This document shows positions 1 through 8,743 of a stretch of 64,000 nt of DNA, piece by piece. How positions within the stretch are numbered: position 1 is the first letter of the stretch; every line of letters starts with the position of its first letter. The position numbers were made by a program, and so were the translations under genes. The notes beneath the pieces were generated by a model that was not told where the DNA came from, searched no databases, and saw only the letters and a list, made by a program, of their open reading frames with translations. The DNA comes from QYQD01 sp040755415 (GTDB lineage: Bacteria > Desulfobacterota > QYQD01): the NCBI GenBank assembly GCA_040755415.1, contig JBFMAZ010000043.1, forward strand, positions 3,674 through 67,673, in the 5' to 3' direction.

Positions 1-760
1 GCGGGAAGGTCTTGAGCTTGAGCCAGCGATAGTTAAATTGATAGACCATGCGTCCATTGTTATCCGGGTTAACCGACCGGCCCTCCCGGCCGATAAAAAA
101 GAAGCCTTTTACGTCATAGTCATGGGCTGTTATCTCTCCGGCCGTGGCCGGCTCCAATTCTATCTGGAGGGCCTTCATGGTGTCCACGGCCGCTTTCTGA
201 CGGAACGTTCGGGTGCTGTAGGTATTGGAACCCCAGGTCGTTGGGACTTGGCCGGTCTCAAAGCTATCGGTTATATCTTTGAGTTTTTGAGGATCGCACG
301 TTTCAAAGGTCTTGCCGGTCCAGGGCGAGAAGATCCTGACCAGGGGCCAGGGGAGGTTGAGGAGGTTGATATTCATACACTTGACCAGCTCCTGACTCTG
401 AAAGGCCACCACTGCGCCGTGTAGGTACCCCTGCATGTCCTTGGGCGTAATGCTACAGCTAAATATCTTTTGGAGTTTGTCAAAATACGGTGACTTTGTA
501 CTTATGTCCTTTTGCAGCTCATCTGAATAAAATTTCATCAGGTCTAATACTGTCCCTCTTTCTTTCAGTTCCCTTTCTATTTCCGCCCGCAACTGGTCTT
601 TTGGGCCTTCCACGCATTCTTTTTCAAAGGTAAACCGGGTGAATTTTCCCGGTTGAGGTCTCAGGCCCTCTCCCTGCCTGCCAGCGACCGCGCAGGAAGA
701 AAGAAAAATAGCCACAAGGCATAACATAAAACAGCTAAGGTTCTTACGTTTAACCTTCAT
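1..760 (-). CDS. Partial lipoprotein, paralogue of its upstream neighbour
   Basis: The minus-strand frame starts at the ATG ending at base 760, behind the ribosome binding site AAGGAGGACTGAC, and stays open to the left window edge, so about 253 codons are visible and the C-terminus is missing. The N-terminus is a lipoprotein signal: basic MKVKRK, a hydrophobic stretch, then lipobox FLSSC with the lipidated Cys near residue 23. The rest aligns with the next gene by eye: LDLMKFYSDELQKD against LELMHFYMKELEKE, SPYF against SPYI, and QFNYRWLKLK against QLNYRWRNLK. The two are therefore tandem duplicates, 60 bases apart and probably co-transcribed. I recognise no family and assign no function beyond a predicted envelope lipoprotein. 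Confidence 0.75.
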   Translation of the reverse strand, partial: MKVKRKNLSCFMLCLVAIFLSSCAVAGRQGEGLRPQPGKFTRFTFEKECVEGPKDQLRAEIERELKERGTVLDLMKFYSDELQKDISTKSPYFDKLQKIFSCSITPKDMQGYLHGAVVAFQSQELVKCMNINLLNLPWPLVRIFSPWTGKTFETCDPQKLKDITDSFETGQVPTTWGSNTYSTRTFRQKAAVDTMKALQIELEPATAGEITAHDYDVKGFFFIGREGRSVNPDNNGRMVYQFNYRWLKLKTFP

Positions 761-820
761 GTCAGTCCTCCTTTAAGTTACAAAGTATGAATTCATAATG
801 CGGATGTCAGAAGTCAGGAG

Positions 821-1780
821 TCAGGAGCCGGGAGTCATAAGATAAATCTTTTCTTTGTTCCAGTCGTCGTCCATTAACAGGAAATAGCCGAAATGTTCGT
901 ACTTGTATGCGGCTGCCGGACAATCCGGGTCATAATCTTTGAGGATGTTGTCAGTGGCAAAAAGCAGTTGCCCGAGATAAAGGCCGTCGGCTATCTCCAC
1001 CAACTCATCTATGAGATAGCGCAGGGGCGGCGGGTTTTTGAGGTTTCGCCACCGGTAATTAAGCTGGAGAACCTGCTTGCCCGGACTTCCAGGATATACC
1101 GATTCTGCCCTGTGCGCTATAAAGAGGCCACCCTTTTTGTCATACCCGTATCTTTCTTTCTCTGTCTGCGGCGCGTCTTTCAGGCCCAGCCAGAAGGTGA
1201 GCACCTCTGTGCTGAGGACATTCCAGACCGATCCCCAGACCTCTTTAAAACAGTTTATCCCCATAAAGGTCGGAAGGGCGCCTTTTTCGCGGCCTTCTGT
1301 ATATTCCGCAAGTTCAGCCCCGATAGCGGGTTCAAATATCTTGCCGTCCCAGGGCGAGGCCTCGCTCAGGGTCGCGCTCCAGAGGCGATTAAGAAAGTCG
1401 CCGTAGCGGTGCTCTCCCTTCCTTAAGACCAGCGTCAGCCCATAGTAATGGCCCTGAATATCCACCGGCCGCCCCTCGGCAAAAAGCCAGGCCAGCCGCC
1501 TGATATAGGGAGAATCTAGAGAGGCTTCCTTTTCCAGTTCCTTCATGTAAAAATGCATAAGTTCAAGGATAGACGCCTTTCCTTCCAAATCCTTCCCGAT
1601 GGCCTGAAACACGGGATCGTCCTGGATGTCGGCGGCGTCCAGTTTAAACTCTGTAAACTTCGGGGTGAGCTGCGGCCTTTCCGGTCTGGGCGGAGGAGTG
1701 GTGGCGCAGGAGGCAAGAAAGAATAACGTGAAGAACGATACTAAAGTAGGCAGCCATTTTATTTTTACGCCCCTCGACAT
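821..1780 (-). CDS. Lipoprotein of unknown function (319 aa), tandem paralogue
   Basis: I chose the ATG at 1780 because AAAGGAGGACCGCAC lies directly before it and the protein then begins with a clean lipoprotein signal, MSRGVKIKW, a hydrophobic core and lipobox FLASC (Cys about residue 25). A longer frame up to 1846 lacks a binding site. After a Pro-rich linker the mature part shares motifs with the gene at 1-760. The last residues (MTPGS and stop) are encoded by a degenerate intergenic repeat, so the C-terminus may have drifted. It lies 163 bases after the glycyl radical activase gene; whether it belongs to that operon is unclear. Family unknown. Confidence 0.75.
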   Translation of the reverse strand: MSRGVKIKWLPTLVSFFTLFFLASCATTPPPRPERPQLTPKFTEFKLDAADIQDDPVFQAIGKDLEGKASILELMHFYMKELEKEASLDSPYIRRLAWLFAEGRPVDIQGHYYGLTLVLRKGEHRYGDFLNRLWSATLSEASPWDGKIFEPAIGAELAEYTEGREKGALPTFMGINCFKEVWGSVWNVLSTEVLTFWLGLKDAPQTEKERYGYDKKGGLFIAHRAESVYPGSPGKQVLQLNYRWRNLKNPPPLRYLIDELVEIADGLYLGQLLFATDNILKDYDPDCPAAAYKYEHFGYFLLMDDDWNKEKIYLMTPGS

Positions 1781-1840
1781 GTGCGGTCCTCCTTTGAAGC
1801 TGTTAGTCTGAAATTCAAACGACAAAATCCAACTGGTGAA

Positions 1841-1927
1841 TGTCATTAGTCAATAGTCATTTGTCACTGGTAAAAGTGATCCGTTTCCCAAACTTAACCA
1901 ATGACTGATGACCAGTGACCAGTGACA
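1841..1927. repeat. Imperfect inverted repeat of the 'GTCAGTAGTCA' word type
   Basis: The left arm 1841-1872 (words TGTCATTAGTCA and GTCACTGGT) pairs imperfectly with the right arm 1899-1927 (ATGACTGATGACCAGTGACC). It fills the gap between the activase and the lipoprotein genes. Similar word repeats recur in other gaps of the window. Confidence 0.6.
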
Positions 1928-1943
1928 TCTTGAACTTCACCAA

Positions 1944-2918
1944 CTAAAACCTGACCAGCTCCGCCCAGGAAAATATATCCTGATATTTCTTTAATTCCCC
2001 CGGCGTGAGCAAATGCCTGGAAATCCTGGGGTCAACCCTCTTCCCGATACTCTCGGCCTTGGAAATCCAGGTTGGGTTATAAGGGAGCAGGGAACATTTT
2101 TTTACGCCCAACCCTTTCAGCAAGTCTGATATGGATCGCAGGTTTTCCACCGTGGCCGTAAATCCCGGGATAAGCGGGATGCGCGGCAAGACCGTTTTCG
2201 CCCGTTCGGCCCCGCCCCGGCCTGTCTTTGACAGGAGGCTTTCAAGGTTGGCCAGTATCGGTTCATTGCCCTGTCCGGTATATTCCCGGTGTTTGTATGC
2301 ATCCGCCAGCTTGACATCAAACATGATCAAATCCACATAGGGAAGTATCTTTTCCTCAAACTCGTACCAGGCGAAAAAGCCATTGGTCTGGATGGCCGTA
2401 TGGATACCTGAATCCTTCAACACCTTTAGGACAGCCGAGACATAGTCCATAAAAAGGGTTGGCTCGCCGCCTGAAAGGGTCACCCCGCCGCCGGAGACCT
2501 CATAGAAGGTCTTATCCCTAAGGAGGATATCTACCAGTTCATCAACCGGATAAAAGCGGCCGATCAGCCTCAGGGCACGTCCCGGGCAGGCCTCCACACA
2601 GCCGCCGCACCTGGTACACCTTTCCCGGTCGATCAGAAAAGGATCTTCGAGCGAGCAGGCCTTTGCCGGGCAGGCGGAGACACAATCGCCGCATTTTATA
2701 CAGTCCCGGGGATAAAACCCGATCTCCGGGCCAGGGTCAATGGATTCAGGGTTCTGACACCATAAACAAGTTAACAGGCATCCCTTAAAGAAAACCGTGC
2801 TACGGATACCCGGCCCGTCTTCCAGGGCGTGTCTCTTGATATCAAAAACCAGAGGCCGCGCTGTCGTCACATCCGCCAGAGGCGTGGTTGTTAGATTCGC
2901 CGTTGGAGAAGCGGTCAT
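1944..2918 (-). CDS. Glycyl radical enzyme activating enzyme (radical SAM, two extra [4Fe-4S])
   Basis: This 324-residue protein should use S-adenosylmethionine to place the glycyl radical on the partner enzyme at 3433-5850. The radical SAM motif is CxxxCxxC in FFKGCLLTCLWC (Cys47, 51, 54). It is followed by a ferredoxin-like insert with two CxxCxxCxxxC sets (Cys73-83 and Cys101-111), the layout of activases for GRE eliminases and X-succinate synthases rather than classical PflA. The GGE-type motif VSGGGVTLSGGEPTL and the GFFAWYEFEE region follow. The start ATG overlaps the stop of the SCP2-like gene (TAATG), so translation is probably coupled. The N-terminal 20 residues are Thr-rich and not typical of the family. 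Confidence 0.93.
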   Translation of the reverse strand: MTASPTANLTTTPLADVTTARPLVFDIKRHALEDGPGIRSTVFFKGCLLTCLWCQNPESIDPGPEIGFYPRDCIKCGDCVSACPAKACSLEDPFLIDRERCTRCGGCVEACPGRALRLIGRFYPVDELVDILLRDKTFYEVSGGGVTLSGGEPTLFMDYVSAVLKVLKDSGIHTAIQTNGFFAWYEFEEKILPYVDLIMFDVKLADAYKHREYTGQGNEPILANLESLLSKTGRGGAERAKTVLPRIPLIPGFTATVENLRSISDLLKGLGVKKCSLLPYNPTWISKAESIGKRVDPRISRHLLTPGELKKYQDIFSWAELVRF

Positions 2919-3385
2919 TAAGGCAAATTACCGGTCAACTCCAGTTGGAGATGGTTGGCCATGAAGCCAAACTTGTACATATAGTTAAGATTGCCGGCCA
3001 CAACCACTTCGTTATTGAGAAGCCCCCTTAAGATATCCCGGTTGGCCGAGAGCAAAAAATTCATTAAGGCCCGGCCGTCTTTAAAGGACACTGTAACATT
3101 AACATCGTCAGAGGTCTTCTCCCTTATTTTCATATCACCATCTTCAAATTTAACCAGCACGGCCACACCGCCGTCCCTGCTCCTGAACTGATAACGCCCC
3201 CTAAAGCCTTCGATGTTCTTACGATAGGCCGGATCAAACATAAATTTAATCTTCATAAAGGCCAGCAGGGCCTCTAAAAACGTCTCGGCTGTCTCGTCCT
3301 CAAGGCTCTTTAAAAACCTCTCGCCGAGCCGGTCCAAGGCCTTATCCACGGATAACCCGCTTATAAATCTCTCGATATCAAACAT
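2918..3385 (-). CDS. SCP2-type lipid/sterol-carrier domain protein
   Basis: A 155-residue protein. I chose the ATG at 3385 because GGGGAGGTGCCCTG precedes it and MFDIERF is a natural start. After a helical N-terminus, the segment from about residue 50 to the end (FRGRYQFRSRDGGVAVLVKFEDGDM, then DVNVTVSFKD, ALMNFLLSANRDILRG and NEVVVAGNLNYMYKF) reads as an SCP2 fold, which normally binds hydrophobic ligands. It sits between the glycyl radical enzyme (48 bases) and its activase (1-base overlap), so it is very likely part of the same pathway. I infer a role in holding or presenting a hydrophobic substrate; a chaperone-like role in the complex is an alternative. Confidence 0.8.
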   Translation of the reverse strand: MFDIERFISGLSVDKALDRLGERFLKSLEDETAETFLEALLAFMKIKFMFDPAYRKNIEGFRGRYQFRSRDGGVAVLVKFEDGDMKIREKTSDDVNVTVSFKDGRALMNFLLSANRDILRGLLNNEVVVAGNLNYMYKFGFMANHLQLELTGNLP

Positions 3386-3403
3386 CAGGGCACCTCCCCG
3401 AAT

Positions 3404-3438
3404 CTCACATTTCAAATCTCAAATTTGAAATTTCAAAT
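3404..3438. repeat. AT-rich palindromic word repeat (CAAATTTGAAATTTCAAA)
   Basis: TTTCAAATCTCAAATTTG and its reverse complement occupy the gap between the glycyl radical enzyme and the SCP2-like gene; the stop codon of the former (3433-3435) lies inside the repeat. It is the same kind of word repeat as at 41300 and 44890. Confidence 0.55.
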
Positions 3439-5850
3439 CTCTGTACCGGTAACCAAGTCATACTCTGCCCTAGTAATTATCTCCTGCTGCATGTGAGGGT
3501 TAAGGTCCTTAAAATAGGCCGTATAGCCGGAAACCCTCACGAAAAGGTCTGGATACTTCTCCGGATGCCTCCGGGCATCTTCTAAGGTCTTGCGGCCGAT
3601 GATATTAAACTGCACCTGCAGGCCGCCCATCTTGAAGAAGGCCTCGATGGTGTTAGCAAACCGGGGCAGCGTCGTAGTAGAGGGGGTGTACTTCAGGTTC
3701 AGGGCATGGCCATCCGCAATCCTGGTGTGGTCCAGGCGGGCCACAAAATTGAGGCAGGAGGTCAAAACCGGCGCCGAACCGGAGACCGGTGTAATACCGC
3801 TGGCAAAGGGTTCACTCTTCATCCGGCCGTTGGGCAGCGCGCCGGTGAGCGCCCCAAATCCGGCATGGTTGGTCATAGTCCAGTAGCCGACCGTATATTT
3901 GCCGCCCCGGTAATTCTCCTTGCTCTGGAAGATATCATGCAGGAAACCTATCAACCAGTCGGCATTGGCCCTGGCCATCTCGCTGTCGGTGCCGAACTTC
4001 TCCGGTGAGGCCTTAACCATGGCCTGAAGCTTCTTATAAGGGCCGCTCCAGTCGGCATTGATGGCCGAAATCATCTCGGCCATGGTGAACTTTTTCTTGT
4101 CAAAAACGAATTCCTGAATGGCCGTTACCGAATCCACCACATCGGCCAGCCCGATCATGGCCGCGCCGGATGAGTTGTAGGCAGCGCCGCCATAGATGAC
4201 ATCCTTGCCTTTCTCCATGCAGCCTTCCATTAGGGCGGAAAGTATGGGTGTGGGGTGTATCTTCTGGTGGGCCCGTCCCAGGTTGTTATTTAAAGTCACG
4301 ACTTGATCGATCATCCAGCCAAGCTGGGTTTCCAGGGCCTCTTTAAATTCCGCGAAAGAGGTCATAGCCACGGCCGGTTTTGTCTTCGGCCCGATCTGTT
4401 CATCTTCGGTCAGGCGGTGTTTACCTCCCCAAAGGACCATCTCCAGGGCCGAGGTAAGGTTCATCAGTATGCAACCAGTATGGCCGTAGGTCCGACCACC
4501 ACTTGATGGCTCCACACAACCCACTGACGAATAGTCCCTGGCATGCGCAAGGGATACGCCCTGCCCGGTCAAGGCCTCAACAGCGGAGACATCGTTATGG
4601 AAACACGGGGTGGCCCCGGTGTTGATGTTAACCGCACAGAGCCGGTCTAAGTACTCTTTTTTGCTAACCCCCGGGCAGTAGCGGGCATTGACATTGGGAT
4701 CGCGCAGGCGCAAAAGTTCCGTGGCCTTAAGCATAACGTAGGTGAGGTCATTTACGGCGTCTTCTCCCTGCATATCCACTCCGCCCAAGGTAACGGCCTG
4801 ATTGGAGCCGCTCCCTCCGAAGAGTTCTTCGCCGGTTTCCGGGCTCAAAGGCACATGGTCGGCGATCTTGAGCCAGAGGCAGCCCACGAGTTCCACTGCC
4901 TCTGCCAGGGTCATACCCCGTTTTATATCCTCAGCATAAAATGGATAGAGTACCTGATCTAAGCGTCCCAGGCTCAGGGCTACATTGGCATTTTCCTGGT
5001 GCAGGGCGACCTTACAGATCCATATAGCATTTAATGCCTCGCGGAGTGTCCGCGGCCTTTCGGCCGGCACCTTCTGGCAGACCCTGGCCATCTCAAGGAG
5101 TTCCTGACGGCGTTTGGTATCTACCTCTTTTGCCGCCAGCCGCTCTGCCTCCCGGCTGAGATTGGCGGCATAGCTGATAATCCCATTTAGCGAGAGTTGC
5201 ACGGCCTGATAAAAGTCCTTTTTCGCCCTGTCCTCTTTAGAGCTGCCGAGCGAAAGCTCCCTTTCCCTGGCCTCTCTTATGATATCGAGAAGCCCCCGCT
5301 CCACTACCATGGCGTAATTAGGGACGGTATGGGATATACAATAGACCTTGGTGGCTATGTAAAAGACAATCCGCTCCATGATCCTCTGGCAGAGGGGATT
5401 ACCATTATCCTTCCTGGCCACCTCCTGTATGGTGCGATCCAGCCAGTAAGGGAATATGTCGAAATTTAATTCTTTGATCTCCCGGCGGGTGATACCAAAG
5501 GGATTTTTCTTCCGGCGGCTAACGGTCTCCAGTTCGGGCCAGATAGAAAGGGCCATAAAGTCCGGATAGAGGACAACGCCGATAGTCCTGGCAGTGGTCG
5601 TCCCGGCCAGGAGGTTTTCATCGGCAATTACGGCCCGTTTATTCTCCATCACGTACTTATAGAGCTTCCCGGCCCGCAGCTCCGGAGAATCAGCCGGATT
5701 ATCCAGATGCTTCATGTAATGGGTTATATTCCGCGGAAGCTCCACGCATATATCCGGCCTGGTGGCAAAATGGAGACTCCTTAGCCGCTTAAGCCGGGGC
5801 AGACTGTCCAGCGTCATGTCCTTCAGACTCAAATCATCAATAGTAACCAT
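3433..5850 (-). CDS. Glycyl radical enzyme of the PFL/eliminase superfamily, substrate unknown
   Basis: The chosen ATG at 5850 follows AAAGGAGCGGT and gives 805 residues, normal for this family. The thiyl-radical loop is SSVGCVEPSSGG, with catalytic Cys445 and Glu447 in the GCVE order used by eliminating or decarboxylating members such as choline lyase, diol dehydratases and HPA decarboxylase. The glycyl motif RVSGYTAYF puts the radical Gly at residue 775, 30 residues from the C-terminus. The GCVE pair argues against pyruvate formate-lyase (two adjacent cysteines). The exact subfamily cannot be called by eye; archaeal and deltaproteobacterial PflD-like enzymes of unclear substrate are candidates. 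It is first in an operon with an SCP2-like protein and an activase, suggesting a hydrophobic substrate. Confidence 0.93.
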   Translation of the reverse strand: MVTIDDLSLKDMTLDSLPRLKRLRSLHFATRPDICVELPRNITHYMKHLDNPADSPELRAGKLYKYVMENKRAVIADENLLAGTTTARTIGVVLYPDFMALSIWPELETVSRRKKNPFGITRREIKELNFDIFPYWLDRTIQEVARKDNGNPLCQRIMERIVFYIATKVYCISHTVPNYAMVVERGLLDIIREARERELSLGSSKEDRAKKDFYQAVQLSLNGIISYAANLSREAERLAAKEVDTKRRQELLEMARVCQKVPAERPRTLREALNAIWICKVALHQENANVALSLGRLDQVLYPFYAEDIKRGMTLAEAVELVGCLWLKIADHVPLSPETGEELFGGSGSNQAVTLGGVDMQGEDAVNDLTYVMLKATELLRLRDPNVNARYCPGVSKKEYLDRLCAVNINTGATPCFHNDVSAVEALTGQGVSLAHARDYSSVGCVEPSSGGRTYGHTGCILMNLTSALEMVLWGGKHRLTEDEQIGPKTKPAVAMTSFAEFKEALETQLGWMIDQVVTLNNNLGRAHQKIHPTPILSALMEGCMEKGKDVIYGGAAYNSSGAAMIGLADVVDSVTAIQEFVFDKKKFTMAEMISAINADWSGPYKKLQAMVKASPEKFGTDSEMARANADWLIGFLHDIFQSKENYRGGKYTVGYWTMTNHAGFGALTGALPNGRMKSEPFASGITPVSGSAPVLTSCLNFVARLDHTRIADGHALNLKYTPSTTTLPRFANTIEAFFKMGGLQVQFNIIGRKTLEDARRHPEKYPDLFVRVSGYTAYFKDLNPHMQQEIITRAEYDLVTGTEI

Positions 5851-5973
5851 ACCGCTCCTTTCGTGCCATAGGCATAGGCAGATTCGCCGGGGCGAACAAG
5901 CCTTCAGCTCCCCATGCAACTTCTGCAATCTGTAACTTGGAACTTACAACTTTCAACTTGTAACTCGCAACTA

Positions 5974-6384
5974 TTATCTCCCGTAGCCCGGAGAGGCTGA
6001 CCAGACCTCATAGTTCCTATCTCTTTCCTTCTCTTCCTCAAGATAAAAGACGATAAAGGTCATCACATGCCAGCCGATGAACTCACAGTTATCCTGATCA
6101 AAGGCGGTATGCTCAAATACCTTCCGCCAGGTGCCGGTATTGAAATAGGCCTTTTCTATGACTTCCCTTCCTGGAATAGGAACTATATCCAGGGGAACCT
6201 GTTCAGTTTGATGTGTATGGCCATAAACTACATAGCGTACCATGTTATTCTTCAGCGAGGATTCATTATAAGCGAATTTTTGCAAAGTTGGATTAACGAA
6301 AAATCTCTGTAAACGCTTTGCTGCAACCGGGTCCGGCTTTTCCTTTTCAGCCTCTTTAATCGCTGCTGCTGAAAGCCCTCGCCC
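5974..6384 (-). pseudogene. C-terminal remnant of a metallophosphoesterase
   Basis: The frame carries YVVYGHTHQTEQ and YFNTGTWRKV, the C-terminal metal-binding GHTH and NTGTW motifs of calcineurin-like phosphoesterases. The N-terminal metal-ligand half (DxH, GDxxD, GNH) is absent. Upstream the frame is open back to base 6384 without an ATG, where it meets, in the same phase, the TAA that ends the PHP-domain gene. Only a TTG at 6285 could start it. I read it as the tail of a phosphoesterase that lost its front half; about 137 codons remain. A short expressed protein from the TTG is possible but would have no complete active site. Confidence 0.65.
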
Positions 6385-8637
6385 TTACTCCCAGGTTATC
6401 CATATGGGGTTTGTACAGCAGTAGCCGATTTCTTCGCCCTCCTGGTTGACCGTGTTGCATTCTATACGAAAATATACGGCCTTAAGAGATTCCTGCGCGC
6501 CTTGTAGTATGTCATCCAGGGGAATAGAGCCCTGGTAGCCCGCCTCTGGCGCATCTGTGCGAGTTATACAGACGGCGTCCCCGCGAGGGATTTCACGGAG
6601 CTTGTCACCCACCTTTTGTGGGTAAAAAAGCCGGAGCTCGGTCTTAACACCCCGGGACTCCTCTGGGACTTCCAGTTGATATTCAAGGGCCAAACTATCT
6701 CCTTCCTGCACGGAGTAGAAGGGGGAATTTTCATCTTCTGTTACCCCGCAGACCAGACGGGTAACAGTGCTATCTTTATGCGTGATTACCAGGGTGGGAA
6801 TCACCACGGGCCCGTCTGTTACTACACAACACCCCCGCATTAAGGCCTTGAGCAGTAATTCCTTTCGTCCGGCGTAGTCTGGATTTTTTTTAAATCCCGG
6901 TATATGCGCCAAGGTGCGTACCTTGCCAAAGGCATTGTCAGTGAACATGAGAAAGACATAGATAGGATTGGGCCGCAGGGCGAAGTTGAAGTCCATATGG
7001 GCGTCGCTGCCGCCAAGAATAGAGCAGGGAATTATGGGTTCCTTATTCTTGCCGTAGTCCCTGACCATGGGCAACAGAAACTGATCTCGCCAGATTTCTA
7101 GACCTTTTTCTAGCTCCCCGTAGGGATCTTCGGGAGTGAGGTCATCAGAGAAGAGGCTGTATTCATGAACATCTGTCCCAAAGGCTTTTTTCCCGCAAGT
7201 GACCCGTTCATTAAAAATCTGTAAGCCATAAAAAAGGGGGCTGTTTCCAATCTGATCGAAGTCGCCGGGGCCCCACGAATATCCGCTGCTCGCGGGGTGG
7301 GCGGCAAACACTGCCGGCTTAATACGGAAAGACGTGCTGGCCTCGGTAAGCTTGTCCATGGTCTCCGAAAGGGTAAATTCCCCCACAAAACAATGGTCCT
7401 GCACCAGACCGTCGGGGCCACCTTCAAAACTCAACATGTGGAGGGCGAGGCCCTTGAATCCGGGCATGGACTCCGGGATACATCCATTTCTCTTAACGGT
7501 GGAGACGGTAATTTCTTCCGCCGGAACGATTAGAACGGAATCAGGCCCCTGTTGACTGGAAACCGTGGGCGCCCAGTCCAGAAATTTAACCCATTTCTCC
7601 TCCGGGCTCAGGGGGCGCATATTCTTATCCCAGGTGAAATCCCAGGAATGGTCGGTCAGAAAGAGCCAGTTGAGACCCACGGCCCGGGCCGCCTCCAGGG
7701 TAGGAACCAGGGGGCCGCCAAACTCAGCCGGATTTTCGGTGTAGATAGAGTGGTAGTGGGTGTCCCCGTAATACCAATCTTCAAACCGGGGCAAGGAATC
7801 TACGAACATAGTGCGAAGTACGGTTTTACTGGAATGCGCAATCCAGTTCTGATAGCCTATTTCTACCTCGAGTTCCAGGAAGCTTACCTCTGCGTATCCG
7901 CTATAGGCATCCCTGGCGAGATAAACAGAGGCGTCCTGGTAAACTTTCTCGGCATCAATGTAAAGCAGACACCACCAGGGCGTCTCGCCTAAACCAGAGC
8001 CGGCCGGGCCGGATACTGGTCTTAGTCTAAGGGGGAAATCCTCATCCTTTAAAGCCTTTCCCTGGTAATCCTTTATGTCCTTTATCAGGGCGGCCGGAAG
8101 GGTTGTCGATTTACCGTCCTTGCGATAGCGAAGCCGCGGCCGTTCTCTTATGGTAATGCCATGCTCAGGAATATCCTTGACCAGGATAAGGACGGGAAGG
8201 TCAGAAAACGTCCCATCCGTCTGTTTTCGAAGGCAGTAAGGGGCATCGGCCAGCACATCCATAGCTACGGTGTTAGCCTGGAGCTTGGGATCGTCCGTAT
8301 CTATTTCTGAACCGGGCAAAGAGAGCTTAAAGGTGCCCCCCTGGGGTCCTAACCGTACGCCTTCGGCGCAGACGAACAAAGGGCGATTCGTAAAAGGAGA
8401 GTAGATTTCAAGCCGGTAAAGTCCCTCCGGCAGCTCCGGCGTCTGGAAGACCGCCACCCGTGCGCCTGGATCCTCGGACAGCTCAGTCCCCGTTTTCCGG
8501 TCATTTATCGCAAAGGTCGCACCTTGGGTACCAGTTTGCGACAGAAGTCTGACCATAAACGGCAGGGGTTTCTCCAGATCATAAAATGCCTTGAGATTCA
8601 GGCAACTATCAGCTAACTTAATCGTAAAATGCGGCAT
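6385..8637 (-). CDS. Large PHP-domain metal-dependent phosphoesterase-like protein (750 aa)
   Basis: The start ATG follows GGAGGTGAATT. The first roughly 280 residues contain no motif I recognise and look beta-rich. The PHP signature follows: GDTHYHS (His294, His296), then LTDHS about 40 residues later, VPAEEIT, AAHPAS and GSDAHMDF, which supply the metal ligands of this fold. PHP proteins hydrolyse phosphoesters or act as DNA polymerase III-linked nucleases, but the N-terminal and C-terminal extensions here are unusually long. The C-terminal part after about residue 600 (LRLFYPQK and similar) looks like a beta-sandwich. Substrate unknown; the gene stands alone apart from the phosphoesterase remnant behind it. 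Confidence 0.8.
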   Translation of the reverse strand: MPHFTIKLADSCLNLKAFYDLEKPLPFMVRLLSQTGTQGATFAINDRKTGTELSEDPGARVAVFQTPELPEGLYRLEIYSPFTNRPLFVCAEGVRLGPQGGTFKLSLPGSEIDTDDPKLQANTVAMDVLADAPYCLRKQTDGTFSDLPVLILVKDIPEHGITIRERPRLRYRKDGKSTTLPAALIKDIKDYQGKALKDEDFPLRLRPVSGPAGSGLGETPWWCLLYIDAEKVYQDASVYLARDAYSGYAEVSFLELEVEIGYQNWIAHSSKTVLRTMFVDSLPRFEDWYYGDTHYHSIYTENPAEFGGPLVPTLEAARAVGLNWLFLTDHSWDFTWDKNMRPLSPEEKWVKFLDWAPTVSSQQGPDSVLIVPAEEITVSTVKRNGCIPESMPGFKGLALHMLSFEGGPDGLVQDHCFVGEFTLSETMDKLTEASTSFRIKPAVFAAHPASSGYSWGPGDFDQIGNSPLFYGLQIFNERVTCGKKAFGTDVHEYSLFSDDLTPEDPYGELEKGLEIWRDQFLLPMVRDYGKNKEPIIPCSILGGSDAHMDFNFALRPNPIYVFLMFTDNAFGKVRTLAHIPGFKKNPDYAGRKELLLKALMRGCCVVTDGPVVIPTLVITHKDSTVTRLVCGVTEDENSPFYSVQEGDSLALEYQLEVPEESRGVKTELRLFYPQKVGDKLREIPRGDAVCITRTDAPEAGYQGSIPLDDILQGAQESLKAVYFRIECNTVNQEGEEIGYCCTNPIWITWE

Positions 8638-8658
8638 AATTCACCTCCGTCCTTGGCC

Positions 8659-8684
8659 GACCTGCCTACGGCAGGCCGTAGGTC
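8659..8684. repeat. Nested hairpin in the gap upstream of the PHP gene
   Basis: GACCTGCCTACGGCAGG followed by CCGTAGGTC folds as nested stems (CTGCC/GGCAG inside GACCT/AGGTC). It is not followed by a T-run on either strand, so I call it a repeat, not a terminator. Confidence 0.45.
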
Positions 8685-8743
8685 TGGCGGCCCTCAGGTT
8701 GGTCACTGAACACTGGTCGAATGACTACTGACTAACGACCGGC

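Noticed and set aside
38..424. 128-codon plus-strand frame at the left edge
   Set aside because: The opposite strand carries an open lipoprotein frame homologous to the next gene, so this is a shadow.
7552..7992. 146-codon plus-strand frame opposite the PHP gene
   Set aside because: Shadow of the PHP reading frame; composition without domain features.
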